Below are positions 17,682 to 27,938 of a stretch of 64,000 nt of DNA, in pieces (position 1 is the stretch's first letter; every line of letters starts with the position of its first letter). The position numbers and the translations under genes were made by a program. Below the pieces are notes generated by a model. The model was not told where the DNA came from. It did not search any database and worked only from the letters and a program-made list of their open reading frames with translations. The DNA is from Allomesorhizobium camelthorni (GTDB lineage: Bacteria; Pseudomonadota; Alphaproteobacteria; Rhizobiales; Rhizobiaceae), in the NCBI RefSeq assembly GCF_011045125.1, contig NZ_JAAKZF010000011.1, positions 1 through 64,000 of the forward strand, given 5' to 3'.

Positions 17682-18782
17682 TCACTCCGGGAGCGCAAAC
17701 ACCGGGCACGGCGCGGCAATGCCGCGCAGCTTGTGCTCGCCGAGCGGGACCAGCGGCTGCGTCGTTTCCGCCGCGAAGGCGCCGGACAGCAGCACCGTGC
17801 GGCCGAGCGGCCGGCACAGGCCCTCCAGCCGGCTCACCAGATTCACCGCGCGGCCGATCGCGGTGAAATCCAGCCGGTCGGCGGTGCCGATATTGCCCCA
17901 CAGCATCTCGCCGACATGCAGCGCCGTGCCGAACGGCAGCGGCGGCAGGCCTTGCGAGGCGCGGCTACGGTCGAGGTGGTCCATGCCGGCGCGCGCGGCG
18001 GCGACGGCGCGCAGCGCCGCATCGCATGCAGCGGCGGCATCGCGCTCTCCGATCGGGAAGATCGCCAGCACGCCGTCGCCGATGAACTTCAGCACCTCGC
18101 CGCCGAAGGCGTGGACGGCGCCGGCGACGCGGTCGAACCAGTTGTCGAGCGCTGCCACCACCTCCTGCGGCGCGGTGGACTCCGACAGTTCGGTGAAGCC
18201 GCGCAGATCGGCAAAGAGCAGCGCCGCCTGGATGGTCTCGCCCGGTTCGCGCCGCAACCGGCCGGCCAGCACCTGCGACGCGCTACGCCGGCCGAGATAG
18301 GTCTCGAGCAGCGCGGCCAGTGTCGAGCGGGCGGCGAGCACGGCAAGCGGCGCGGCCGCATATCGCGCTGCCTCATGCAGCAGCTCCGATTCGGGGCTGC
18401 TGAACGGCCGCGTCGCAGCCCAGGCGAGCACTGCACCGTCCGGGGCATCGCCGCCGGCCGGGTTCGGGGCGCCGACGAAATCCTCCTGCACAGCGCCGGC
18501 GCTAAGCCCTGCCAGCCAGTCGCGACCGACGTTGCCATGCTCGGGACCGGCTGGTCCGGCGAAGCCGAAGCCCAGCGCCTCGATCACTCTGTCGGTGTCG
18601 GCGCGCCACAACCATGTGCGCCGCGCTATGATCGGGTGCGGCGCCGCCTGGGTGAGCGCGCCGCCGGCGAGCGGCAGACCGTCCGCGACGAGCCTTGCGC
18701 CGAGCGTCATCAGGAATGCATCGGCGCCAGGCGAACAGATCGCCTCGTCGAGCAGGAAGGAGAGAGAGGAGGGCAGTCGCAT
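17682..18782 (-). CDS. Class III adenylate/guanylate cyclase
   Basis: A 366-residue protein. Residues about 1-175 form an unrecognised N-terminal sensor region without membrane segments. The class III cyclase domain follows (about 185-366): metal-binding FADLRGFTELSE, substrate region FGGEVLKFIGDGVLAIFP and transition-state motif DFTAIGRAVNLVSRLEG. All key acidic and Asn/Arg residues appear present, so it should make cAMP (or cGMP). Such cyclases are numerous in Mesorhizobium. It is divergent from the SRPBCC gene and convergent with the TetR gene. The signal sensed is unknown. Confidence 0.9.
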   Translation of the reverse strand: MRLPSSLSFLLDEAICSPGADAFLMTLGARLVADGLPLAGGALTQAAPHPIIARRTWLWRADTDRVIEALGFGFAGPAGPEHGNVGRDWLAGLSAGAVQEDFVGAPNPAGGDAPDGAVLAWAATRPFSSPESELLHEAARYAAAPLAVLAARSTLAALLETYLGRRSASQVLAGRLRREPGETIQAALLFADLRGFTELSESTAPQEVVAALDNWFDRVAGAVHAFGGEVLKFIGDGVLAIFPIGERDAAAACDAALRAVAAARAGMDHLDRSRASQGLPPLPFGTALHVGEMLWGNIGTADRLDFTAIGRAVNLVSRLEGLCRPLGRTVLLSGAFAAETTQPLVPLGEHKLRGIAAPCPVFALPE

Positions 18783-18912
18783 GCCCCATCATGAAGCGGC
18801 GTTGGCCTTCTGTCATGAGGATGTCGGGAGGATTCTTGCGTCGGGCGGCGACTGGCCTACATTGCCGGCAATGCCGGAATGACATTGCGTCCCTAAACGG
18901 AGGAGGCCGCCC

Positions 18913-19350
18913 ATGACCGAGACGCTTCGCAGCGAGATCGAGATATCAGCCCCGCAGGCAACGGTCTTCGCATTCCTTACCGATCCAGACAAGATCATGC
19001 GCTGGATGGGCACGGAAGCGAACGTGGAGGCGCGTCCCGGCGGCATCTATCTGGTCAGCGTGGGCGACAAGTACATCGCCCGCGGCCAGTTCACGGAAGT
19101 GATCCCGGTCCACCGCCTCGCCTACAGCTTCGGCTGGGAAGGACGCGAGGACATGCCGCCCGGATCGAGCCTGGTCGAGATCGACCTAGAGGAGAAGGCC
19201 GGCGGCACCCTGGTGCGCTTCACCCATAGCGGGCTGCCGGACGAAAAGGAGCGCGCCAGCCACGAAAAGGGCTGGAACCACTATCTGCGCAGGCTGGCGA
19301 TAGCCGCGGCCGGCGGCGATCCGGGACCGGATACGCCAATCAAGGAGTGA
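18913..19350 (+). CDS. SRPBCC-fold (AHSA1-like) protein
   Basis: A 145-residue single-domain protein of the START/AHSA1 type: EIEISAPQATVFAFLTDPDK, then IMRWMGTEANVEARPGGIY, and a C-terminal GWNHYLRRL helix. This fold binds hydrophobic ligands; members are often encoded beside ArsR or TetR regulators and have no defined reaction. A strong ribosome site (GGAGGAGG) precedes the ATG. It lies 190 bp before flhA on the same strand. Confidence 0.87.
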   Translation: MTETLRSEIEISAPQATVFAFLTDPDKIMRWMGTEANVEARPGGIYLVSVGDKYIARGQFTEVIPVHRLAYSFGWEGREDMPPGSSLVEIDLEEKAGGTLVRFTHSGLPDEKERASHEKGWNHYLRRLAIAAAGGDPGPDTPIKE

Positions 19351-19539
19351 GGGCGCGCCTCAACGGGCCGCGCACCGCCTACGGCATGCAGTATTTGCCG
19401 ACATCGCGCGCGGTGAATGCGGCCGCCCTCCGCCAGGCCGGCCGGCGCCTCACCCACCTTCGCGCAAGCTTGACCACCTACCCTGACATCGCCGGGCTGC
19501 GCATTGCTGCCCGGCGAGCAGACTGGCGTGAACGGAAAA

Positions 19540-21627
19540 ATGGCGATTTCGGAAACCTTTCCCGCAGGGAGCCCGGTCAAGAACGGCCGCGACATCTTCT
19601 TCGCGCTCGGCATCGTCGTCATTCTGGCGGTGCTGTTCCTGCCGATCCCGGCCTTCATGATCGACATCGGCCTTGCCTTTTCGATAGCACTGTCGGTGCT
19701 GATCCTGATGGTGGCGCTGTGGATCCAGCGGCCGCTCGATTTCTCGTCTTTCCCGACGATCCTGCTGATCGCGACAATGCTGCGCCTGTCGCTCAACATC
19801 GCAACCACGCGGCAGATCCTGTCGGAGGGCAGTGAGGGCACGCACGCTGCCGGCTACGTCATCAGCGGCTTCGCCCGCCTGGTGATGTCGGGCGATTTCG
19901 TCATCGGCCTGATCGTCTTCCTGATCCTGATCGTGGTGAATTTCATCGTCATCACCAAGGGCGCGAGCCGCATCGCCGAGGTCGGCGCGCGCTTCACGCT
20001 CGACGCCATTCCAGGCAAGCAGATGTCGATCGACGCCGACCTGTCTGCCGGCATGATCGACGACAAGACCGCGCAGCTGCGCCGGCGCGAACTGGAGGAG
20101 GAGAGCTCCTTCTTCGGCTCCATGGACGGCGCCTCCAAATTCGTGCGCGGCGACGCCATCGCCGGCATCATCATCACCGCCATCAACATCGTCGGCGGCA
20201 TCGCCATCGGCTATTTCCGCCACGACATGGGCATGGCCGAAGCCTCCGACGTGTTCATAAAACTCTCGGTCGGCGACGGCCTCGTCACCCAGATCCCGGC
20301 GCTGATCGTCTCGCTCGCCGCCGGCCTTCTGGTGTCGAAGGGCGGCACGCGCGGCTCCACCAACCAGGCGGTGTTCGGCCAGCTCGGCGCCTATCCGCGC
20401 GCGCTCTATGTCGCGGCGGTGCTGCTCATCGTGCTCGGGCTGATGCCCGGCCTACCGATGTTCCCATTCGTGGCGCTCGCCGCCGCGATGGCCGCGGTCG
20501 GCTACATCATCCCGATGCAGCACAACCGGCGGATCGCCGAGGCAAAGGCCGCCGACGAACAGGACAAGGCGACCAAGGAGCACGAGGAGAAAAACTCGGT
20601 CAAGGCGTCGCTCAAGACCGCCGAGATCGAGCTTCTGATCGGCAAGCAGTTGTCGACCAAGCTGCTCGTCTCGCATCAGGAACTCGCCTTCCGTATGGGC
20701 AAGATGCGCCGCAAATTCGCGTCGCAATACGGCTTCGTCGTGCCCGAGGTGCGCCTGACCGACGACCTGACCATCCCGTCGAAGAGCTACCAGATCAAGA
20801 TCCACGGCACCGTCGTCGCCGAATACCAGATGCGCGTCGGCGAGATCATGGTGCTGCTCGGCACGCGCGAAGTGCCCGCCATCCCCGGCGAGGAAGTGCG
20901 CGAGCCAGCCTTTGGCATGCGCGCCTATTCCGTCCCCGAAATGTTCGGCGAAGATCTGAAACGCGAGCAGTTTACCTTCGCCGACAACATGTCGGTGCTG
21001 TTAACTCACCTCTCGGAAGTCATCCGCAACAACCTGCCGCAGCTTCTGTCCTACAAGGACATGAAGGCGCTGCTGGAGCGCCAGGACGCCGAATACCGCA
21101 AGCTCGCCGACGAGATCTGCACCTCGCACATCTCCTATCCCGGGCTGCAGGCGGTGCTGAAGCTGCTCTTGGCCGAGCGCGTGTCGATCCGCAACCTGCA
21201 CCTGATCATCGAGGCGATCGCCGAGATCGCGCCGCATGTGCGCCGCACCGAACAGATCGTCGAGCATGTCCGCATCCGCATGGCGCAGCAGATCTGCGGC
21301 GATCTTTCCGAAGGCGGCGTGCTCAAGGTGCTGCGCCTCGGCAACCGCTGGGATCTTGCCTTCCACCAGAGCCTCAAGCGCGACGCCAAGGGCGAGATCC
21401 GCGAATTCGACATCGATCCGCGCCAGCTGGAGGAATTCGGCCAGGACGCCACCAAGGCGATCCGCAGCTACCTCGACGCCGGCGAGCGCTTCGTCATCGT
21501 CACCGCGCCCGACGCCCGCCCCTATGTCCGCATGATCATCGAGCGGCTGTTTTCCACGCTGCCGGTGCTCAGCCATGTCGAGATCGCCAAGGGTGTGGAA
21601 ATCCGCGTCCTCGGGACGATTTCGTGA
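19540..21627 (+). CDS. flhA: Flagellar export gate protein FlhA
   Basis: Main component of the flagellar type III export gate; N-terminal membrane domain with about 8 helices (1-330) and cytoplasmic domain (about 350-695) that docks chaperone-substrate complexes. The FHIPEP-type signature is in the FlhA family region ([16 protein letters not shown], then [41 protein letters not shown]). The ATG at 19540 gives 695 residues, which I recall as usual in rhizobia; an in-frame TTG at 19504 would add 12. Its stop overlaps the fliR GTG. It is separated from fliQ by the accessory block. Confidence 0.96.
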   Translation: MAISETFPAGSPVKNGRDIFFALGIVVILAVLFLPIPAFMIDIGLAFSIALSVLILMVALWIQRPLDFSSFPTILLIATMLRLSLNIATTRQILSEGSEGTHAAGYVISGFARLVMSGDFVIGLIVFLILIVVNFIVITKGASRIAEVGARFTLDAIPGKQMSIDADLSAGMIDDKTAQLRRRELEEESSFFGSMDGASKFVRGDAIAGIIITAINIVGGIAIGYFRHDMGMAEASDVFIKLSVGDGLVTQIPALIVSLAAGLLVSKGGTRGSTNQAVFGQLGAYPRALYVAAVLLIVLGLMPGLPMFPFVALAAAMAAVGYIIPMQHNRRIAEAKAADEQDKATKEHEEKNSVKASLKTAEIELLIGKQLSTKLLVSHQELAFRMGKMRRKFASQYGFVVPEVRLTDDLTIPSKSYQIKIHGTVVAEYQMRVGEIMVLLGTREVPAIPGEEVREPAFGMRAYSVPEMFGEDLKREQFTFADNMSVLLTHLSEVIRNNLPQLLSYKDMKALLERQDAEYRKLADEICTSHISYPGLQAVLKLLLAERVSIRNLHLIIEAIAEIAPHVRRTEQIVEHVRIRMAQQICGDLSEGGVLKVLRLGNRWDLAFHQSLKRDAKGEIREFDIDPRQLEEFGQDATKAIRSYLDAGERFVIVTAPDARPYVRMIIERLFSTLPVLSHVEIAKGVEIRVLGTIS

Positions 21628-22376
21628 GCACAACGGCCGAGGCGATCGTGCTCGCCGCCTTCGTCGCCTTCTGCCGCGTCGGCGGCTGCTTTCTGCTGAT
21701 GCCGGGGCTCGCCAGCGTCCGCGTTCCGGTGCAGATCAGACTGTTCGTCGCCATCGCCGCGACCGGCGCGCTGCTCGTCCACCTCTGGGACCAGATCCTG
21801 CCGCTCATCGACCGCCGCCCGCAGATCCTTGCCCCGATGATTGTCTCCGAACTGATGATCGGCGCGCTGATCGGGCTGATGGCGCGCCTCTACATGATGG
21901 CGCTGCAATTCATCGGCGCCGGCGTCGCCATGCTGATCGGCTATGGCGGCATGGCCGGACCAGGCATCGAGGAGGCGGAACCGCAGGCCGCCCTCGCCTC
22001 GATCATCTCGTTCTCCGCGCTACTCCTGCTGTTCGTGTTCGATTTCCACCACGAGATCGTCCGCGCGCTCGTCGCCTCCTATACGGTCGCGCCGCTCAAC
22101 GTCTTTTTCAACCCGCAGGCCGCCCTCGTCGACATCGCCGACACGCTGTCGGAAGCGTTCTTCATGGTGCTGAGGCTCGGCAGCCCCTTCGTCGCCTATG
22201 CGATCCTGGTCAACCTGACGATCGGCTTCGTCAACAAGCTGGTGCCGCAGATTCCGGTCTATTTCATCTCGCTGCCCTTCGTCATCGCCGGCGGGCTGAT
22301 CATCATCTATTTCGGAGCCGGCTCCATGCTCTCTCTGTTCGCCGATGGCTTCATGGCAACCGCACTGGGACGCTGA
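21624..22376 (+). CDS. fliR: Flagellar export gate protein FliR
   Basis: Integral membrane component of the FliP-FliQ-FliR gate, 250 residues with about six helices. Motifs [20 protein letters not shown] and [20 protein letters not shown] are typical. The GTG start overlaps the flhA stop (GTGA), showing translational coupling. The next gene starts 2 bp after its stop. Confidence 0.95.
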   Translation: MSTTAEAIVLAAFVAFCRVGGCFLLMPGLASVRVPVQIRLFVAIAATGALLVHLWDQILPLIDRRPQILAPMIVSELMIGALIGLMARLYMMALQFIGAGVAMLIGYGGMAGPGIEEAEPQAALASIISFSALLLLFVFDFHHEIVRALVASYTVAPLNVFFNPQAALVDIADTLSEAFFMVLRLGSPFVAYAILVNLTIGFVNKLVPQIPVYFISLPFVIAGGLIIIYFGAGSMLSLFADGFMATALGR

Positions 22377-22378
22377 GC

Positions 22379-22762
22379 ATGACTACCCGCAAGGAAAGGC
22401 TGCGCAAGCTGGTGACGGTGCAGGAGCAACTGAAGGCGCTGCACGAGACCCGCCATGCCGGCTTTGTCTCCGCCGCCGCGGCTGCCGGTCAGGAGGCGGC
22501 GGAACTAGCCGCCCGCTTCGACGCTCGGGAATCGATGTCCGTCCTGTTTCCGGAAGTCTACAACCGCCGCATCGGCCAGGCGCTCGCCCGCCAGGAGAAG
22601 AACCTCCAGCTCACCCGCGAGGAAGCCGACCGCATCGCAACCGCCACCGCCCGCACCAACATGGTCGAGCGCGCCTACCGCGACATCCGCCGCCAGGACG
22701 ACCGCGATCACGCCGACCGCGAGCGGCTCGAAATGATCGAGCGCAAGCGGCAAGGCGAGTAG
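22379..22762 (+). CDS. Coiled-coil flagellar protein, FliJ-like
   Basis: A 127-residue, highly charged and probably fully helical protein (EQLKALHETRHAGFVSAAAA, later AYRDIRRQDDRDHADRERLE). Size, coiled-coil character and position behind fliR suggest the role of FliJ, the export ATPase-associated chaperone escort. Direct sequence similarity to FliJ is low, so this is inference. Homologues follow fliR in other rhizobia. The ATG at 22379 is chosen because it follows the fliR stop by 2 bp; a longer frame upstream overlaps fliR. Confidence 0.6.
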   Translation: MTTRKERLRKLVTVQEQLKALHETRHAGFVSAAAAAGQEAAELAARFDARESMSVLFPEVYNRRIGQALARQEKNLQLTREEADRIATATARTNMVERAYRDIRRQDDRDHADRERLEMIERKRQGE

Positions 22763-22966
22763 GTTGCCACAGATGTCCTAAGTTCCGGCCGCCCGTCACG
22801 ACGCTGCACATTATTTAGGCAAATGCACAGTCGCGATGAAGAATAGGCGCAGGCGCACCCTTGCGTAAGTCGATTGCGCCCTATGAACCGGACCCACGCC
22901 TTTTGGCACGTCCGTTGCATTCATACGGCGAGGCCATGGACGGCGAACCAACAAAGGGAAATCATC

Positions 22967-23758
22967 ATGAACCGCAGAATCTTCATCGCGACCGTAGGCG
23001 CGGCCATTGTCGGACTGGCGCTGTCCGACGCCACCGTCGCCCGCGCCGACGCCTTGGCCGACATTGCCGCGCGCGGCACTGTCCGCATCGCCGTGCCGCA
23101 GGACTTTCCGCCTTTCGGCAGCGTCGGCACCGACATGGCGCCGCGCGGCTATGACATCGACATGGCCAATCTGATCGGCGAAAAGCTTGGCGCCAAGGTC
23201 GAGATCGTGCCGGTCACCAGCGCCAACCGCATTCCCTACCTCCAGACCAACAAGGTCGATCTCGTCATCTCCAGCCTCGGCAAGAACGCCGAGCGCGAGG
23301 CGGTGATCGATTTCTCGGACGCCTACGCGCCCTTCTTCAACGGCGTGTTCGCGCCCGCCGACGTCGCGGTCGCAAAGGCCGAAGATCTCAGCGGCAAGAC
23401 GGTCGGCGTCACCCGCGGCGCCATCGAGGATCTGGAGCTGACCAAGATCGCGCCCGCCGATGCCGACATCAAGCGCTACGAGGACAATAACGGCACCATC
23501 TCCGCCTTCCTGTCGGGCCAGGTCGAGGTCGTCGCCACAGGCAATGTCGTTGCCGCCGCAATCCTCGAGAAGAACCCGCCCAAGCGCCCGGAGATGAAGT
23601 TCCTCATCAAGAACTCGCCCTGCTACATCGGCATGAACAAGAACGAGCCGGCGCTGATGGCCAAGGTCAACGAGATCATCGCCGCCGCCAAGGCCGACGG
23701 CAGCCTCAACGCGATCTCGCAGACATGGCTGAAGCTCGACCTGCCGGCCGAGATGTAG
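22967..23758 (+). CDS. Amino-acid ABC transporter, substrate-binding protein
   Basis: Periplasmic binding protein of the family 3 (polar amino acid) type, 263 residues. A signal peptide (about 1-28, ending TVARA) precedes the two-lobe domain: RGTVRIAVPQDFPPFGSVG, DIDMANLIGEKLG, and the family 3 pattern around KVDLVISSLGKNAEREAVIDF (short form KVDLVISSLGKN). The ATG at 22967 has GGGAAAT upstream and gives a proper signal peptide; a longer frame starting 22874 does not. First gene of a four-gene transport operon. Ligand unknown. Confidence 0.92.
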   Translation: MNRRIFIATVGAAIVGLALSDATVARADALADIAARGTVRIAVPQDFPPFGSVGTDMAPRGYDIDMANLIGEKLGAKVEIVPVTSANRIPYLQTNKVDLVISSLGKNAEREAVIDFSDAYAPFFNGVFAPADVAVAKAEDLSGKTVGVTRGAIEDLELTKIAPADADIKRYEDNNGTISAFLSGQVEVVATGNVVAAAILEKNPPKRPEMKFLIKNSPCYIGMNKNEPALMAKVNEIIAAAKADGSLNAISQTWLKLDLPAEM

Positions 23759-23783
23759 GACCGGCGGCAGGAACCCCCCGCCG

Positions 23784-24452
23784 GTGACATACCAGTTCGA
23801 TTTCGGCTGGCTTCTGCCCTATATGACGGTGCTCCTGAAGGGCATCGGCATCACGCTGCAGCTCATCCTCGTCGGCGCGGTGCTGGGCGTCGCGCTCGGC
23901 ACGGCCTGCGCCTGGGTCAGGGCGCTAGGTCCCGTCTGGCTGAAACCGGTCGTGGCGGGCTATGTCGAGCTGATCCGCAACACGCCCTTCCTGATCCAGC
24001 TCTTCTTCATCTTCTTCGGCCTGCCTTCGCTCGGCGTCCAGATGTCGGAGCTGACCGCCGCCAACCTCGCCATGATTGTCAATCTCGGCGCCTATAGCTG
24101 CGAGATCGTCCGCGCCGGGATCCAGGCCACCCCGCGCGGCCAGTTCGAGGCCGGCGCCAGCCTCGCCATGACGCCGTTCGAAACCTTTTGGCATGTAGTG
24201 CTGATCCCGGCGCTGCAGCGCATCTGGCCGGCGCTCTCTTCGCAGATCGTCATCGTCATGCTGGGCTCGGCGGTCGTGTCGCAGATCGCGGCGGAGGATT
24301 TGACTTTCGCCGCCAACTTCATCCAGTCGCGCAATTTCCGCGCGTTCGAGACCTATTTCGTCTCGACACTCATCTATCTCGCGCTCGCCATCCTGCTCCG
24401 CCAGGCGCTGTCCGGCCTCGGTTGGGCGTTGTTCCCGAAGAAGAAGGCCTGA
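23784..24452 (+). CDS. Amino-acid ABC transporter permease (first)
   Basis: Inner-membrane permease of the HisM/GltJ family, 222 residues, about five helices. Motifs VELIRNTPFLIQLFFIFFGL and the cytoplasmic EAA-type loop (EAGASLAMTPFETFWHVVLI) contact the ATPase. GTG start, 25 bp after the binding-protein stop. It pairs with the next permease as a heterodimer. Confidence 0.93.
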   Translation: MTYQFDFGWLLPYMTVLLKGIGITLQLILVGAVLGVALGTACAWVRALGPVWLKPVVAGYVELIRNTPFLIQLFFIFFGLPSLGVQMSELTAANLAMIVNLGAYSCEIVRAGIQATPRGQFEAGASLAMTPFETFWHVVLIPALQRIWPALSSQIVIVMLGSAVVSQIAAEDLTFAANFIQSRNFRAFETYFVSTLIYLALAILLRQALSGLGWALFPKKKA

Positions 24453-24455
24453 TCG

Positions 24456-25092
24456 ATGGTCGAATTCACTCTCTGGGACATATTGCGAAATCTGCTTCTG
24501 GCCACACGCTGGACGATCGCGCTTTCGCTGGTCTCCTTCATCGGCGGCGGCATCGTCGGGGCGCTGCTCCTGTTCGTCAGGATCGGTGGCAGCCGCGTCG
24601 CCCGCCTGTTCGCCAAGGGCTATGTCGAGCTGTTCCAGGGCGCACCGCTTTTGATGCAGCTCTTTCTCGCCTTCTTCGGCCTCGGCCTGTTCGGCATCGA
24701 CGTGCCCGCCTGGCTCGCCGCCGGGGTGGCGCTGGTGCTCTGGACCGCGGCCTTTCTCGCAGAAATCTGGCGCGGCTGCGTCGAATCGATCGCCAGGGGT
24801 CAGTGGGAAGCGTCATCCTCGCTCGGCATGGGCTACATCCAGCAGATGCGCTGGGTGATCCTGCCGCAAGCGCTAAAGGTCGCCGTGCCGCCAACCGTCG
24901 GTTTCTCCGTCCAGGTCGTAAAGGGAACCGCGCTAACCTCCATCATCGGCTTCGTCGAACTCTCCAAGGCTGGCTCCGTCGTCACCAACGCCACCTTCCA
25001 GCCCTTCACCGTCTACGGTCTCGTCGCGCTGATCTATTTCGCGCTGTGCTGGCCTTTATCGAAGTCGAGCCAGATGCTGGAAAGGAAGCTCA

Positions 25093-25115
<23 letters not shown>
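24456..25115 (+). CDS. Amino-acid ABC transporter permease (second)
   Basis: Second HisQ/GltK-type permease, 219 residues, about five helices. Motifs KGYVELFQGAPLLMQLFLAF and EASSSLGMGYIQQMRWVILP (EAA loop) are clear. It follows the first permease by 3 bp, and the ATPase gene starts 23 bp before its stop, so translation is coupled. Confidence 0.93.
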
Positions 25116-25818
<703 letters not shown>

Positions 25819-25843
25819 CTTCTCGGCAGATTGCGGTCGGGCG

Positions 25844-26653
25844 CTACCGCAACAGGGAATCTGCAAGCGAAGGCAATTCCTTCAGGAAGGATTCGCGAAC
25901 GCGGTTTCCTCCGCCGCCAGATCCCTCTTTATCGTTCTGTTCAAGGCGAACGAAGACAATGGTGCGGTCGCCTTTCGATGCCCATCCGACAAACCAGCCA
26001 TAGGCACGCGCGCGATCGAAGCTGCCATCGGCCTTCCTGGGAAAGGCCGAGCCCGTCTTGCCTTGAACATTCAAGCCATTGGGCAGCGATGTCATCTCGA
26101 CGGATTCGTAGACTTTGTCGAAGACGTCCGGTGCGACCGGCAGCGTCCGGTTGACGAGCTTTCGAAGAAAAGTCACCTGCTCCTCGGGTGAGATCTTCAG
26201 CGATGAAGATATCCAGGCGCGATCCAGGCCATTGTCTTTGCCCGGGTCGCCCGTGAAGTCGGCATTGCCGAATCCGAACTCCGACGCGTAGCGCTCAAGA
26301 CGTTTTTCACCAAGCTCATGCGCAAGCACTTGGGAGAACCACACGACCGAATATTTCAACCACCTTGCGGGGTCGGTCGGTTGCCTCCACACATCGCCGC
26401 GCCAATCGACGTAGCCTTCCTTGAAAGGCAACGTCGGCGAATGCGCATCCTTCAGAAAACCCGAGTCGAAACCCATTGCCGCAAAGGCGATCTTGGTTGT
26501 CGAAGCAGGCGTCACGCGGGTCTTGCAATCACCTGTTTCCAGCAGAATCCTGCCATCGGCTGCATCCGCAACGATCGTGCAGATCGTTTTCGCATGAACC
26601 GGATTGGACATAGCCAATGTCAGAAAAAACAGGCCAGCCAAAACGAGCTTCAT
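25844..26653 (-). CDS. bla: Class D (OXA-type) beta-lactamase
   Basis: Periplasmic serine beta-lactamase, 269 residues. Signal peptide about 1-21 (ending NPVHA). Class D hallmarks in order: active-site PASTTK (Ser51, Lys54, the lysine that becomes carboxylated), YSVVW (SxV motif), FGFGN (the YGN equivalent, with Phe for Tyr), AWISSSLKISPEEQ (Trp that stabilises the carboxylated lysine), and GKTGS. The ATG at 26653 follows AGAAGG; a TTG codon just before it is less likely. It stands alone on the minus strand. The family also includes penicillin-sensing domains, but this protein is soluble and complete, so an enzyme is likely. Drug spectrum cannot be read from sequence. Confidence 0.9.
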   Translation of the reverse strand: MKLVLAGLFFLTLAMSNPVHAKTICTIVADAADGRILLETGDCKTRVTPASTTKIAFAAMGFDSGFLKDAHSPTLPFKEGYVDWRGDVWRQPTDPARWLKYSVVWFSQVLAHELGEKRLERYASEFGFGNADFTGDPGKDNGLDRAWISSSLKISPEEQVTFLRKLVNRTLPVAPDVFDKVYESVEMTSLPNGLNVQGKTGSAFPRKADGSFDRARAYGWFVGWASKGDRTIVFVRLEQNDKEGSGGGGNRVRESFLKELPSLADSLLR

Positions 26654-26850
26654 CAAAATCGATACCTTCTACCGAACGACCAGGGCATCCATTGATGTCG
26701 TGTAACTTAACAAGCTGTAAACGACAGTGGTTCAAAGGCGCCGCCTTCCCCTCGCAAACGCGGCGAGTAAACCGGCGAACAGGCGAGCGCCGTTTTGCAA
26801 GCACTCCGGAATTCGCCTTTCGACCCCAAAAGCGGGCTTTCGAGTCCCGG

Positions 26851-27228
26851 CTAAAGCTGATTGCTCACCTCAACCAGATTGCCGTCCGGATCATTGAAAT
26901 AGACCGACAGGATCTTCCCCGTCGCCCCGGCCCGCTCGCCCGGTCCATCGACAATCTCAACATCCTGGCGCTTGAGGTGCAGGACGACCGCATCCAGAGG
27001 AGTATCGGTAAGCAAGCAAAAATTTCCACTGCCCGGGGCGGTACGGCGGGCGATATTTGGCGATAGGCTGGCGTCCTGAAGGCTGATTTTGTGCGTGCCA
27101 AAATGCAACGACCACTTGCCAGGCCGCTCTTCCCGCGCCTCCAAGTTCAGCACGCGCTCGTAGAAGCGGCGAGTGACCGCAACGTCGTTAACGCAGAGCA
27201 CGATATGGTCAAGTGCGCGCATTTTCAT
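26851..27228 (-). CDS. VOC-family (glyoxalase-like) protein
   Basis: A 125-residue single VOC domain: LDHIVLCVNDVAVTRRFYER at the start, SLHFGTHKISLQD in the middle, YFNDPDGNLVEVSNQL at the end. The likely metal ligands (His8, His around 43, Glu near the end) are present. Members include glyoxalases, fosfomycin-resistance proteins and dioxygenases; the function here cannot be assigned. It starts 147 bp from the divergent flgJ-like gene. Confidence 0.88.
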   Translation of the reverse strand: MKMRALDHIVLCVNDVAVTRRFYERVLNLEAREERPGKWSLHFGTHKISLQDASLSPNIARRTAPGSGNFCLLTDTPLDAVVLHLKRQDVEIVDGPGERAGATGKILSVYFNDPDGNLVEVSNQL

Positions 27229-27375
27229 GTTGCCATTATAGGTTTCTGCGGACCAAGCGCGAGACGTCGCACATAGTCCGCTCCACCATCACGATAGCAG
27301 CCCCTTCCCCTCGTAAGCCTGCCACAAGCTTGTTGAGCCATCCTGCGGGTCAGGAAACCTATAAAAGGTCGGCTC

Positions 27376-27924
27376 GTGGCGATTTCTCCACCCAGCGACA
27401 TCGTTCTGGACGTTGCGCGTGCCGTAGAGCCTTCCAGCGTCGAGGCGGCGCGCGCGCAACTGGCGCGGCGCGGCGGCGCGGTCGGTGGAGCGGCGGCGGC
27501 CTTTTCGCTGGGAGACATGAGGAATTCAGCCGCGCAGGAGGCGGATCAGACCAAATCTCCGGACACGTTCAAGCGCTTCGAGGCGATGGTGCTCGAAACC
27601 TTCATCCAGAACATGCTGCCGAAGACCGCCGAAAACGTCTACGGCAAGGGCGTCGCCGGCGATATGTGGAAGTCCATGCTGGCGGGAAAACTGGCCGACG
27701 CCATGGCCGAGCGCGGCGGCATCGGCATTTCCGACCGCATCCTCGGCGACCACTATGTCGAGGACGAAAAAACGCTGCCGGTCGGCCCCGTATCGGGCGG
27801 ACCGGACCAGGCCGAAGCCGACCAGCAGACGATGCTGTCGACGGCGCTGGTGCAGGAAATGCAGCGCAACGTCGCCCGCTCGCTCTTTGAAGACCAGGCG
27901 GACGCCGCCGAAACGAAATCCTGA
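27376..27924 (+). CDS. flgJ: FlgJ-like rod-binding protein (CheL type)
   Basis: A 182-residue protein with the rod-binding domain (about 55-115): FKRFEAMVLETFIQNMLPK, then GDMWKSMLAGKLADAMAERG and GIG. It corresponds to the N-terminal half of enteric FlgJ; the muramidase half is absent, as in other alphaproteobacteria, where a separate transglycosylase is used. In this genome that transglycosylase may be the frameshifted gene at 7614. GTG start; heads a three-gene flagellar operon. Confidence 0.87.
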   Translation: MAISPPSDIVLDVARAVEPSSVEAARAQLARRGGAVGGAAAAFSLGDMRNSAAQEADQTKSPDTFKRFEAMVLETFIQNMLPKTAENVYGKGVAGDMWKSMLAGKLADAMAERGGIGISDRILGDHYVEDEKTLPVGPVSGGPDQAEADQQTMLSTALVQEMQRNVARSLFEDQADAAETKS

Positions 27925-27938
27925 ACACGGGACCAACG

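Noticed and set aside
17619-18794. A 391-codon plus-strand open frame
   Set aside because: Antisense to the class III cyclase gene, which has all catalytic motifs.
19490-19516. Hairpin CGCCGGGC / GCCCGGCG before flhA as a terminator
   Set aside because: Only 8-bp stem with an 11-nt loop and no T-tract; common in GC-rich DNA.
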